The translations under genes were made by a program, and so were the position numbers. A stretch of DNA of 8,971 nucleotides, from positions 1 through 8,971 of the forward strand of contig CABVBB010000052.1 in the NCBI GenBank assembly GCA_902496505.1, given 5' to 3'. Positions 1 through 7,143 of the stretch are shown here, piece by piece. Under the pieces are notes generated by a model. That model searched no databases. It was not told the origin of the DNA and saw only the letters and a program-made list of their open reading frames with translations. The stretch's first letter is position 1; each line of letters starts with the position of its first letter. The DNA comes from an uncultured Peptococcaceae bacterium. Its GTDB lineage: Bacteria; Bacillota; Peptococcia; Peptococcales; Peptococcaceae.

Positions 1-1
1 C

Positions 2-1699
2 TTCAGCGCCGCCCAAGAGGGCACGGCAGAAAACCGGCCTGGAACAAACGGCAGCTTTACCTTTATGGTCTCCCTCTCCAAAGGCAGCGGCGGCACGGCG
101 GGCAGCGCCACCACCGCCAGCATGACCGGCACCATCACTGCCACCCCATACACCAAACCAGCCATCACGACAGCCTCCCTTGTGGACGGCACGCTGAGGC
201 AGCCCTATTCCCAAACCCTGACGGCCACCGGCGACGACCCGATCACCTGGAGCATTACCAGCGACAGCTTGCCGAACGGCCTGACGCTGGACGAGAGCAC
301 CGGGCTTATCAGCGGGACACCCACCAAGGCGGGCAGCTTCTCCTTTACGGCCACGGCCACGAATGCTGCTGGTAGTGACAGCAAGCTGTTGTCCATCTCG
401 ATCAAACAAACGGGCGGCTCCAGCGGCGGCGGAGGCTCCAGCGGGAGCAGCAGCCATGATGGCAGCGACAGCACTATCGTTGTCCCCGCCAAGCCAGACG
501 GCCCCACCACCGGCGTCATCACTCCCGGCAAGCCGGACCAGGACGGCAGCGTGGAGATCCTCACCGCGCAGGTGACGGATGCCATCAGCAAAGCACAGGC
601 GGAGGCCCGGCGGAACGGGACCATCCAAAACGGCGTGGCCGTGGCGGTCACCCTCCCCACCGGCGCGACTAACGCAGCTTTGGACCGCGCAGCTCTGGAC
701 AAGCTGATCGCATCTGGGGTCAAGAGCTTCCAACTGGACTTCAAAGGCGTTTCCCTGACCTTCGACCTCTCCGCGCTGAAGGAGCTTGCAGCGCAGACCA
801 CCGGCACCTTGACCTTCGGTGCACAAAAGGCGACTAGCCTGACCGGGGACGCCCTGGCCGCGATCGGCGCCCGTCCGGCCTACGAACTCACTGTGGCCGG
901 GCAGAAGGACGGCAAGTCGGTGATGGTGACGGACTTCGGCGCAGGCCGCGTGTCGCTGGCGCTGGACTATACCCCCGCCAAGAACGAGCGCGTGAACGGA
1001 CTGTACCTTGTCCGCGCCGGGCAGAACGGCGCAGCGGTCTGGCTCTACCAATCCGGCTACGACAGCGGCGCAAAGCGCCTGATCGGCTCCACCGACCATT
1101 TCAGCATCTACGGCGTGGGCTACAAGGCTCCGCCCGCCTTTACCGATACAGCAAACCATTGGGCCAAGGACGATATTGAGTTCGTGGCGATCCGGGGCCT
1201 CTTAAACGGCACCAGCGCCACCACCTTCACCCCGGACGGCGCAATGACGCGGGGGATGTTCGTCACAGCCCTGGGACGGCTGGCGGGGATCGACCCGGAC
1301 AGCTACAAGACCGGCAAATTCACCGACGTGCAGGCCGATGCCTACTACGCCCCCTATGTCAACTGGGCAGCGGCTGAGGGCATCGTGAGCGGCACCAGCG
1401 CCACCACCTTCGCCCCGGAGGAAAACGTCACCCGGCAGCAGATGGCGGCTTTCATGCAAAACTACGCCGAGGCCATGGGCTATACGCTGCCCAAGACCCG
1501 CGAGGCCGTGACCTTTGCGGACAGCGCCAGCATTGCGGACTGGGCAGCCGAGTCCGTCAGGGCCATGCAGATGGCAGGCGTCATCATGGGCAAGGACAAA
1601 AACTGCTTCGACCCCACCGGCACGGCCACCCGCGCCGAAGCCGCAGCAGTGCTCCGCCGCTACATGGAGCTGGTCATCGATCCGGCTAGACAGGACTGA
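2..1699 (+). CDS. SLH-domain surface protein with putative Ig module (5' end missing)
   Basis: This is the C-terminal 565 residues of a secreted cell-surface protein probably held to the cell wall by SLH repeats. The frame is open to the window edge, and the codons before the first ATG (position 65) encode the end of a repeat module (GTNGSFTFMVSLSKG) typical of such proteins, so the ATG is internal and the true start and signal peptide lie upstream. In order: repeat-module end (2-150); a putative Ig domain of the He_PIG type (about 161-406, with LPNGLTLDESTGLISGTP); a Gly/Ser-rich then Pro-rich linker (about 410-550); a domain I cannot assign (about 551-1123); three SLH repeats (about 1139-1288, 1319-1474, 1511-1669), each with an FTD/FAD opening and a TR motif near its end. 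SLH repeats bind secondary cell-wall polymers, usually pyruvylated. The role of the rest is unknown; adhesin or S-layer-associated protein are possible. Base composition looks higher in G+C than in the following genes. Confidence 0.88.
   Translation, partial: FSAAQEGTAENRPGTNGSFTFMVSLSKGSGGTAGSATTASMTGTITATPYTKPAITTASLVDGTLRQPYSQTLTATGDDPITWSITSDSLPNGLTLDESTGLISGTPTKAGSFSFTATATNAAGSDSKLLSISIKQTGGSSGGGGSSGSSSHDGSDSTIVVPAKPDGPTTGVITPGKPDQDGSVEILTAQVTDAISKAQAEARRNGTIQNGVAVAVTLPTGATNAALDRAALDKLIASGVKSFQLDFKGVSLTFDLSALKELAAQTTGTLTFGAQKATSLTGDALAAIGARPAYELTVAGQKDGKSVMVTDFGAGRVSLALDYTPAKNERVNGLYLVRAGQNGAAVWLYQSGYDSGAKRLIGSTDHFSIYGVGYKAPPAFTDTANHWAKDDIEFVAIRGLLNGTSATTFTPDGAMTRGMFVTALGRLAGIDPDSYKTGKFTDVQADAYYAPYVNWAAAEGIVSGTSATTFAPEENVTRQQMAAFMQNYAEAMGYTLPKTREAVTFADSASIADWAAESVRAMQMAGVIMGKDKNCFDPTGTATRAEAAAVLRRYMELVIDPARQD
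1207..1411 (+). repeat. Intragenic repeat from SLH duplication
   Basis: An identical 22-base tract occurs at 1207-1228 and again at 1390-1411, at equivalent places in SLH repeats 1 and 2, where both encode GTSATTF. The surrounding sequence has diverged more, so the tract reflects either recent duplication or local gene conversion between repeats. It is seen directly in the sequence. Confidence 0.75.
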
Positions 1700-1785
1700 C
1701 CACCATCACTAGCGACAGCTCCCTGCTGTGACAGCTTGATCCCCGACCAAGCAGAAACAACATGACCCAAGCCTCAACAAAAAAG

Positions 1786-1829
1786 CTGCCGCATCAACGC
1801 TGATAGATCGTTGATGCGGCAGATTTTTT
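1786..1829. terminator. Bidirectional intrinsic terminator
   Basis: A perfect 14-bp stem (CTGCCGCATCAACG at 1786-1799 with its complement at 1809-1822) encloses a 9-base loop. It is followed by six T on the plus strand (1824-1829) and preceded by six A (1779-1784), which are six U in the minus-strand transcript. It lies between the convergent ends of the surface-protein gene (1699) and the permease gene (1853) and should stop transcription from both sides. Confidence 0.93.
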
Positions 1830-1852
1830 GTTGGCGTGCAGGCAGACTTTGG

Positions 1853-3307
1853 TCAAAAGATGAAATTGGCCCAGGCCAGACCAATGGTCGCTGTTAAGAT
1901 CAAGGTCATAAGCACTGTGATGAAGCCGTATTTGTAGCCGTCACGAGGCTTTATCCAATCCCCGTTGGAGTAGAGCAGCGCCCCGTAGATGGAGGCTGCT
2001 GGTGTCACGATCGCAATATGCGCGCAGAAGATGATCAAAGCAGCTATAGCGATGCTGTTGATGGGTATCGTCGCGGATAGACTGAAGGTGATGGATAAGA
2101 GGATGATCCCGACAACAGCATTATTCAAAATGTTGGTCGTGATCATCGCAATAGCAATGATGACGATGCTGAAGACCATCGCGGATCGGCCTGAAAGCAT
2201 CGGCCCCAGCTGGGCAACCAAGAAAGCTTTGATACCCGTCACATCAGCTGTCAAAATATTGCACACCGGCAGGATGGTCACCGTGATGATGATCGTATCC
2301 CAGCCGACGCCCTTGGCGGCCGCTTGGCCAAAATCGATCAGCGGCTTATGCTGATACTGCCATATCGTCAAGAGTCCCAAGATCACCATGATCGTTCCTG
2401 AGGAACCGACCATATTCAGCATGGTTTTTAATGCCGTTCCGTCAGGGAGCACACTGGGCAAGAACAAGAGAACGAACAAGGCCGCTAAAAAGCCGATGCC
2501 AATTTTTTGTTCGCCGTTGAGCGTCAACTTTTGGGCGAAACGCTCTGGCGTGATCTCATAAAGATGCGATACATCCGGCCTCAGGACAAAGCGGCACAAC
2601 AGCACGAATGCGCAGAGAATGAGCAGCCCCAGCGGGAAAGTGAACAGAAAATATTTCAGGAAGTCTACTTGTAAACCAGAGATGGTCTTAAAGACGCCCA
2701 AAAGCATATAGACGACCACTTTGAAGGGAAAGACGCAAAAACCGATCTGCGCCATAAAAATGACCCCAAAGATCATCAGCGTCGGGTACTTGTCATAGGG
2801 CTTGTAGCCCACTTCCTTGCAGATGCTGTAGATGATCCCCCAAAAGACGAAAATGGCCGCAAAGGTACTGACCAGCGCCGAGATCAAATAAGCCCCCAGC
2901 AGGATAAAGAACGAAAACAAATAAGGCCGACCGATCAAAAATTTTCGTGTGATAAACCAATTCGCTAGATAATCAGTCACCCCCATATTGTCAATGACAG
3001 CCAAGAAGATCATCATAAAAATGACGAATATCGTTGAATCATTGCCAAAGCCCGCAGCAAATATCTCTTTCAAAGTCGTTGCACCGCTCATGCCCAGGAC
3101 GACCATTCCGAAAAGGCTGGGCCAAACCAATCCTGAAAACGTCCAGCCGTACAGCAGCGCAAAAAAGACGCCTAATACTTTCATCCCCACGGGTGTGATC
3201 GGTGCCGGCGCCGGCAAATAGCCAAAGCCCAGCATGATCACCAGCGTTACTGCTACATGGACCATCTTGAGTGGTGAATACGACTCTGTTTGTTCCTTCG
3301 CCTGCAT
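1853..3307 (-). CDS. DASS/SLC13-type anion permease
   Basis: This encodes a 484-residue polytopic inner-membrane protein with roughly 11-12 hydrophobic segments (about residues 15-30, 43-75, 91-110, 127-160, 175-205, 217-241, 269-288, 303-315, 336-358, 376-410, 415-440 and 461-481). The pattern fits the divalent anion symporter/SLC13 family within the ArsB/NhaD ion transporter superfamily. Two places resemble the family's substrate-loop regions: TTNILNN at 390-396, in a membrane break, and VTPAASIYGALL at 434-445, followed by NGDWIKPRDGYKYG near the C-terminus. Members usually import di- or tricarboxylates, sulfate or related anions with sodium or protons; the substrate here cannot be read. 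The start is the ATG at 3307, with AAAGGAGGG at 3322-3314 and a 6-base spacing; in-frame codons further upstream lie before that site. It follows the phosphodiesterase gene by 57 bases on the same strand, so it is probably co-transcribed. Confidence 0.82.
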   Translation of the reverse strand: MQAKEQTESYSPLKMVHVAVTLVIMLGFGYLPAPAPITPVGMKVLGVFFALLYGWTFSGLVWPSLFGMVVLGMSGATTLKEIFAAGFGNDSTIFVIFMMIFLAVIDNMGVTDYLANWFITRKFLIGRPYLFSFFILLGAYLISALVSTFAAIFVFWGIIYSICKEVGYKPYDKYPTLMIFGVIFMAQIGFCVFPFKVVVYMLLGVFKTISGLQVDFLKYFLFTFPLGLLILCAFVLLCRFVLRPDVSHLYEITPERFAQKLTLNGEQKIGIGFLAALFVLLFLPSVLPDGTALKTMLNMVGSSGTIMVILGLLTIWQYQHKPLIDFGQAAAKGVGWDTIIITVTILPVCNILTADVTGIKAFLVAQLGPMLSGRSAMVFSIVIIAIAMITTNILNNAVVGIILLSITFSLSATIPINSIAIAALIIFCAHIAIVTPAASIYGALLYSNGDWIKPRDGYKYGFITVLMTLILTATIGLAWANFIF

Positions 3308-3329
3308 AGCAAACCCTCCTTTCCTCACT

Positions 3330-3353
3330 GGGCGCAGGAATGCTCCTGCGCCC
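3330..3353 (-). other. Perfect intercistronic hairpin
   Basis: GGGCGCAGGA (3330-3339) and its exact complement (3344-3353) form a 10-bp, GC-rich stem with a 4-base loop, inside the 57-base gap between the phosphodiesterase stop and the permease start. No U tract follows it on the minus strand; the next bases lead straight into the permease Shine-Dalgarno. It is therefore better read as an mRNA stability or processing element, or a partial attenuator, than as a terminator. It could lower or uncouple permease expression relative to the upstream gene. Confidence 0.7.
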
Positions 3354-3364
3354 CTAACGCGTCT

Positions 3365-5392
3365 CTAGAATTCCTCAGCCAGTATCTGATAGATGGGTGC
3401 TCCTTCACATTGTGCCGGCATCCGCACACCGCCCAATACTGCCACTGTCGGTGCCACATCGACCTGACGGATGATCCGTTTGGTCACATGATGGGCTTTG
3501 ATGCCCTGCCCAGCTGCGATAAAAATGGGCGATACCGACGTAAACGCAGTGCCCTCAGTGGTGGAGAGCGAATCGCCATGATCCAGATTGTACCCTTCTG
3601 CTGTCCAGAATAGGATATCCCCGCTTTCAGGGCCGCCCATGCCTAAGAGGACGGCGTCTTTTTTGCGCAGGGCTAAGGCAATGACCCGCCTATGGGTCTG
3701 GGGATCCTGATAGCCATACAGCGCTGTCATGATCTCTTCTTCCAGCTCATATTGATCTTGCGGCTGCACGATACCATGATCGCTGCGCCCCACCAGATTG
3801 AGATAGATGTGGTTGCCGCGGATGGCGATAGCCTTGGTCTTTGCCCAGTCGATCTCCTTGAGATCCTGCCCGGCAGCATCTTTTTTGACCTCTGTGAAGC
3901 CCAGCTGACGCATCAAGCCTACACTGACTCCGATCGGATCGCCGATCAGCTGCGGCTGATGCTCTGGACAGACTGCTGCATGATCCGAGACCAAGAGCAC
4001 CGTCCAGCCCTCGTCTAAAAGCGGCAGGAAACGGCTGATATAGTGATCGGCCTGGATATAGATCATTTCCATGAACTTCTGATAGGCTTCCGCGGGCAAA
4101 TTTTTCTTGCCGCGATAAAGGTATTTGACGATCATATGGCCTTCCAGGTCGATATTATGGAAATGAGAGAAGATGATCTCAAAATTTTGCTCGTGGATCA
4201 GATAATTCAAAGCATCAGCCTGCCATTTGGCCATTTCATCCCAAGCGCGGATCATACATTTTTCGATAAGCTCTGCATCATCACCGCCCAGCAGACAATA
4301 CGGCGGCGCAAAGCCCACGTGTTCCACCACATCCTTGTACAGCGTCTTCGGATGCCACAAACCGTCATTATGGATGTTCAGCGCATTGGATATCCAGAGC
4401 TTCACATACGTCCCATCCTCCGCCAATTCCAAAAGCCGCAGGTGGCGGTTGACTGTCAGCCGTTCATCATTCTTGATGGCCTCATCCAAGATATTGACAA
4501 CGATCTCGCCAGAGTGCAGGACAGCGAGCGGTTCCAGGTCTTGACGGGTACGGTAGATCGCCACCCGATCATATTTTCCTTCTTCATTGCAGAGTATCTG
4601 GCCATAGCGTCTGATCAATCCTTTGCTGGTCAGCAAAGTGAACGTCTTGGCGCCAGCGGGCTTGACGGCCCATTTGTCATCGATCTCTGCGATAGGCGAA
4701 AGGACCACATCAAAAGGCTTTTCAGACAGCGCGCCTTCCCCATCTGCGTGGCTGAGCAAAATATTCACGCTCTTTTTGGACTGCGCCTGCTCCATAAATT
4801 TGTTATGCTGCTCTCCCTCCTGCACGACGTCCAGATCAGCAATGACGCAGGGGATGCGGCCGTCAGAACTGGCTTTTTCCCGATAGACCAGTTCCTCTGT
4901 CCGCACGCTGGCCACTGTGATCACATCCACATCGGCACAGTTGCCGCAATTGACGCCAGCGGGCTGCGTGCCATCGACCACATGCAGATGCGGATCATCT
5001 GAGCTGGGCGGCCAAGAGGAACCGGGCCAATGCCAGACCAATGTTTTTTTGCCTGCTTCCGCAAAAACGTTCCATAGCTGTTCTGCCTGGCAGTAATCTG
5101 AATAGAAATTGTACTCGACCTGATCCATCCGTTCCTTGGACTGCCGCCAATAGCAGGTGATGCCGTGCGTCACTGGATAAGCCCCCGTCGCCAGAGTCGT
5201 CCACATCGGCGGTGTGATCGTCGGCTGAGCACCCAGCATGACCAGATCTTCCCGAGCGGCTCCCCGCTCGAGCAAAGTCTTCGTGGCTGGCATTTTGCCC
5301 TCCTCGACCAGTTTTCTCGTCAAGCGCGGATCCATGCCGTCGATCCCTACGATAATGATCTTGTCAGATAAAGCCTGTCGTTTGCTGCTCAT
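3365..5392 (-). CDS. Alkaline-phosphatase-superfamily phosphodiesterase/phosphatase
   Basis: This is a 675-residue protein of the type I phosphodiesterase/nucleotide pyrophosphatase branch of the alkaline phosphatase superfamily, which cleave phosphate, phosphonate or sulfate esters with two metals. Metal and nucleophile positions are visible: D18 in VGIDGMDP, a likely nucleophile T66 in PPMWTTLATG, D415 and H419 in HNIDLEGH, D470-H471 in VSDHA, and probably H605 in NLDHGDS. No signal peptide or membrane segment is seen, so it should act in the cytosol. About 350 residues separate the nucleophile from the DxxxH motif; this long insert includes C149-x-x-C152. The ATG at 5392 is preferred because AAAGGGG (5406-5400) sits 7 bases before it; the ATG at 5398 is only one base away and a TTG at 5416 precedes the site. 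It is first in a two-gene unit with the permease and divergent from the MocR regulator. The exact substrate is unknown. Confidence 0.8.
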   Translation of the reverse strand: MSSKRQALSDKIIIVGIDGMDPRLTRKLVEEGKMPATKTLLERGAAREDLVMLGAQPTITPPMWTTLATGAYPVTHGITCYWRQSKERMDQVEYNFYSDYCQAEQLWNVFAEAGKKTLVWHWPGSSWPPSSDDPHLHVVDGTQPAGVNCGNCADVDVITVASVRTEELVYREKASSDGRIPCVIADLDVVQEGEQHNKFMEQAQSKKSVNILLSHADGEGALSEKPFDVVLSPIAEIDDKWAVKPAGAKTFTLLTSKGLIRRYGQILCNEEGKYDRVAIYRTRQDLEPLAVLHSGEIVVNILDEAIKNDERLTVNRHLRLLELAEDGTYVKLWISNALNIHNDGLWHPKTLYKDVVEHVGFAPPYCLLGGDDAELIEKCMIRAWDEMAKWQADALNYLIHEQNFEIIFSHFHNIDLEGHMIVKYLYRGKKNLPAEAYQKFMEMIYIQADHYISRFLPLLDEGWTVLLVSDHAAVCPEHQPQLIGDPIGVSVGLMRQLGFTEVKKDAAGQDLKEIDWAKTKAIAIRGNHIYLNLVGRSDHGIVQPQDQYELEEEIMTALYGYQDPQTHRRVIALALRKKDAVLLGMGGPESGDILFWTAEGYNLDHGDSLSTTEGTAFTSVSPIFIAAGQGIKAHHVTKRIIRQVDVAPTVAVLGGVRMPAQCEGAPIYQILAEEF

Positions 5393-5399
5393 GTTCATT

Positions 5400-5406
5400 C
5401 CCCTTT
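5400..5406 (-). promoter_or_regulatory. Shine-Dalgarno deciding the phosphodiesterase start
   Basis: AAAGGGG on the minus strand lies 7 bases before the ATG at 5392 and 1 base before the ATG at 5398. The spacing favours 5392, giving a protein beginning MSSKRQ. Confidence 0.7.
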
Positions 5407-5449
5407 CTGTCCTCAACGATACCGATAATCAAATCTTTTCTACAACATC

Positions 5450-5478
5450 ATCGTAAGTTATCGCACGTTTTCTGTCCA
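5450..5478 (-). promoter_or_regulatory. Candidate promoter of the phosphodiesterase-permease unit
   Basis: On the minus strand TGGACA (5478-5473) and TACGAT (5455-5450) are separated by exactly 17 bases. The matches to the sigma-70/sigma-A consensus are 5 of 6 and 4 of 6. The leader to the start codon would be about 50 bases. It is the best placed pair I found upstream of this unit, but other weaker pairings are possible. Confidence 0.45.
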
Positions 5479-5491
5479 GCAGCAGAGCGCT

Positions 5492-5525
5492 CCAACTGTT
5501 GGCTGCTTGCAACAAACCGGTTCGT
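5492..5525. promoter_or_regulatory. Palindromes between divergent promoters (possible operator)
   Basis: Two short symmetric sites lie between the two divergent promoter candidates. CCAACTGTTGG (5492-5502) is a perfect 5-1-5 inverted repeat. ACAAACCGGTTCGT (5512-5525) is a 14-bp near palindrome with a perfect AACCGGTT core, just upstream of the regulator's -35 box. They are placed where a regulator could act on both promoters. MocR proteins commonly use direct repeats, so the assignment to this regulator is only inference. Confidence 0.35.
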
Positions 5526-5530
5526 CTCCC

Positions 5531-5559
5531 TTGCCAAACAAAGCGTTTTCTCGTATAAT
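5531..5559 (+). promoter_or_regulatory. Promoter of the MocR regulator gene
   Basis: TTGCCA (5531-5536) and a perfect TATAAT (5554-5559) are separated by 17 bases, which is a strong sigma-70/sigma-A type promoter. Transcription would begin near 5566 and give a leader of about 50 bases before the regulator start. Confidence 0.8.
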
Positions 5560-5612
5560 AGCCCGTGTTGTACTGAACAGATCGGTCGTTTTTTAGATCA
5601 TAGAAAGGACAG

Positions 5613-7028
5613 ATGAGGATGCTCAATATCTGCTGGACCATTGATCCCAGTCTTTCGACACCGCTTTATTTGCAGCTTTATGAGCAGCTGAAGCAGGACA
5701 TCATCACGCAGGCGCTGCCAGCGGACAGCAAACTGCCGTCGATCCGGGATATCGCGCAGGCTTTGGCGATCAGCAAGACGACGGTGGAGTCGGCTTATCA
5801 GCAGCTGGAGATGGAGGGCTATATCTACGCCCGCAAGAAGGTGGGCTATTTTGCCTGCGATCTCAGCCACTCCAGCTGGCATCATGACGAACCGGCGCCG
5901 TTTGCAGAAGTACCTCGCCCAGAGGAAACGTCTGCCATCCGCTACGATTTCAGCAATGATTCCATCGACCCGGACAGCTTTGATTTCACGCTGTGGCGGA
6001 AATATGTCAATCAAACGCTGGCCTCGGACACCAGCCGTTTCTTTGATTATGGCGATCCTATGGGCGCTTATGAGCTGCGATATGAATTGGCCAAATACCT
6101 GCATCGTTCGCGGCAGGTACGCTGCACGCCGGAACAGATCGTCATCGGCGCGGGCACGCAGGTGCTGCTCAATCTGCTGTGCGGCTTGATCAAACCGCTG
6201 CATCACCGCATCGGCTTTGAGGAGCCAGGCTTTGCTTATGGCCGCTATGTATTCCAGGATCAGGGGTTTGGCATCACGCCCATCCCCTTGGAGGCAGACG
6301 GCTTGTCTCTTGAGCATCTCAAGGCCAGCGCGCTGGATCTGGTCTATGTGAGCCCTTCCAACCAATTCCCCACCGGCGCGGTCATGCCTATCCAGAAGCG
6401 GCTGGCGCTCCTAGAATGGATGCAGGCGCGGGACGGGCTGATCATCGAGGATGATTATGACAGCGAGCTGCGCTATTTCGGTCGGCCTATCCCCAGCATG
6501 CAGGGGCTGGATGGCGGCCGCTCAGTGGTCTATATCGGCTCCTTTTCCAAACTGCTGCTGCCGGCGCTGCGCATCAGCTACATGGTTTTGCCGCCTAAGC
6601 TGCTGCCTGTCCTCCAGCAGAAGATCGCTTTTTACAACCAGACGGCTTCTTTGGTGGAGCAGCTGACCGTGGCCCGCTTTATGGCTGACGGCCAGCTGGA
6701 CAAGCAGATCCGCAAAACGCGCAAGATCTACGCCCGCAAAAATCAGCTGCTCCTGGAGCAATTACAGGCTGTCATGGGCGACAAGATCCGCATCCTAGGC
6801 AAAGAAACAGGACTGCACGTGCTTTTGGAGGTGCTCTCGGACCAGGACAGCCAGACGCTCACCCGCGCCGCTGCCTCCATCGGCATCAAGGTGACGCCGT
6901 TGAGCGATTACACCTTCGATCCGCAGTCTGCCCCCGAACATCCCTTGGTCATCATGGGCTATGGCGGCATCCATTCGGAGCAGATCGCTCCGGCCGTGCG
7001 TATGCTGAATGAGGTCTGGTTTGGCTGA
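5613..7028 (+). CDS. MocR-type transcriptional regulator (GntR + aminotransferase domain)
   Basis: This 471-residue protein has the two-domain plan and normal length of MocR/GabR regulators. Residues about 10-80 are a GntR winged helix-turn-helix (PLYLQLYEQLKQDI, LPSIRDIAQALAISKTTVESAYQQLEMEGY). Residues about 110-470 are a fold-type I aminotransferase-like domain that binds PLP: SPSNQFPTG at 247-255, IIEDDYDSELRY at 277-288, and the Schiff-base lysine K313 in GSFSK. Family members sense amines or amino acids, or PLP itself, through this domain and activate or repress neighbouring genes. The start could be the ATG at 5613 or the one at 5619: AAAGGA (5604-5609) is 3 bases from the first and 9 from the second, so 5619 is equally credible. 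It is divergent from the phosphodiesterase-permease unit, its most likely target, and lies upstream of lysA on the same strand. I see no convincing terminator after it, so read-through into lysA is possible. Confidence 0.9.
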   Translation: MRMLNICWTIDPSLSTPLYLQLYEQLKQDIITQALPADSKLPSIRDIAQALAISKTTVESAYQQLEMEGYIYARKKVGYFACDLSHSSWHHDEPAPFAEVPRPEETSAIRYDFSNDSIDPDSFDFTLWRKYVNQTLASDTSRFFDYGDPMGAYELRYELAKYLHRSRQVRCTPEQIVIGAGTQVLLNLLCGLIKPLHHRIGFEEPGFAYGRYVFQDQGFGITPIPLEADGLSLEHLKASALDLVYVSPSNQFPTGAVMPIQKRLALLEWMQARDGLIIEDDYDSELRYFGRPIPSMQGLDGGRSVVYIGSFSKLLLPALRISYMVLPPKLLPVLQQKIAFYNQTASLVEQLTVARFMADGQLDKQIRKTRKIYARKNQLLLEQLQAVMGDKIRILGKETGLHVLLEVLSDQDSQTLTRAAASIGIKVTPLSDYTFDPQSAPEHPLVIMGYGGIHSEQIAPAVRMLNEVWFG

Positions 7029-7070
7029 ATGAGGAAAAACCGCCTTTTTTGGCGTTATACAGTATTTCCC

Positions 7071-7097
7071 GCGATAGCCCTTGACAGCGGCTGTCGC
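7071..7097. promoter_or_regulatory. Inverted repeats over the lysA -35 box (possible operator)
   Basis: GCGATAGCC (7071-7079) and GGCTGTCGC (7089-7097) form an inverted repeat with one T/G mismatch. Nested in the same stretch, GACAGC-G-GCTGTC (7083-7095) is a perfect 13-bp palindrome. Both overlap or flank the -35 hexamer at 7081-7086, where a bound protein would compete with RNA polymerase. No known operator consensus is recognised. Confidence 0.4.
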
Positions 7098-7109
7098 TTT
7101 CCCGATAAT
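7081..7109 (+). promoter_or_regulatory. Strong promoter of the lysA-nim unit
   Basis: A perfect TTGACA (7081-7086), a 17-base spacer and GATAAT (7104-7109) form a near-consensus sigma-70/sigma-A promoter. The start of transcription would be near 7116, leaving a leader of under 30 bases, too short for a lysine riboswitch. The in-frame TTG at 7081 is this -35 box, not a start codon. Confidence 0.85.
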
Positions 7110-7143
7110 AAAGCACAGATATTTTGAAACTGGAGGAACCGAG

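Noticed and set aside
65..1699. Complete surface-protein gene starting at the ATG at 65
   Set aside because: The frame is open to the window start, the upstream codons continue a recognisable repeat module, and the protein from this ATG has no signal peptide.
4043..5002. 319-codon open frame on the plus strand inside the phosphodiesterase gene
   Set aside because: It is antisense to conserved metal-site motifs of the real gene, with no family match and no ribosome binding site that I could see.
5531..5612. Riboswitch or leader peptide ahead of the MocR gene
   Set aside because: The leader from the predicted start site is only about 50 bases, with no structured element or short open frame that I can support.
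5598..6365. 255-codon minus-strand frame opposite the MocR N-terminus
   Set aside because: It is a shadow of the GntR and aminotransferase coding sequence and would also cover the regulator's ribosome binding site.
7033..7055. CGCC-TTTTTT-GGCG hairpin after the MocR gene as a terminator
   Set aside because: The stem is only 4 bp plus a bulged extension, the T run is in the loop, and no T tract follows.
7081..7143. Upstream TTG start adding 21 residues to LysA
   Set aside because: The TTG is the first half of a near-consensus -35 box, the extra residues match nothing in the family, and the ATG at 7144 has a well-spaced GGAGG.
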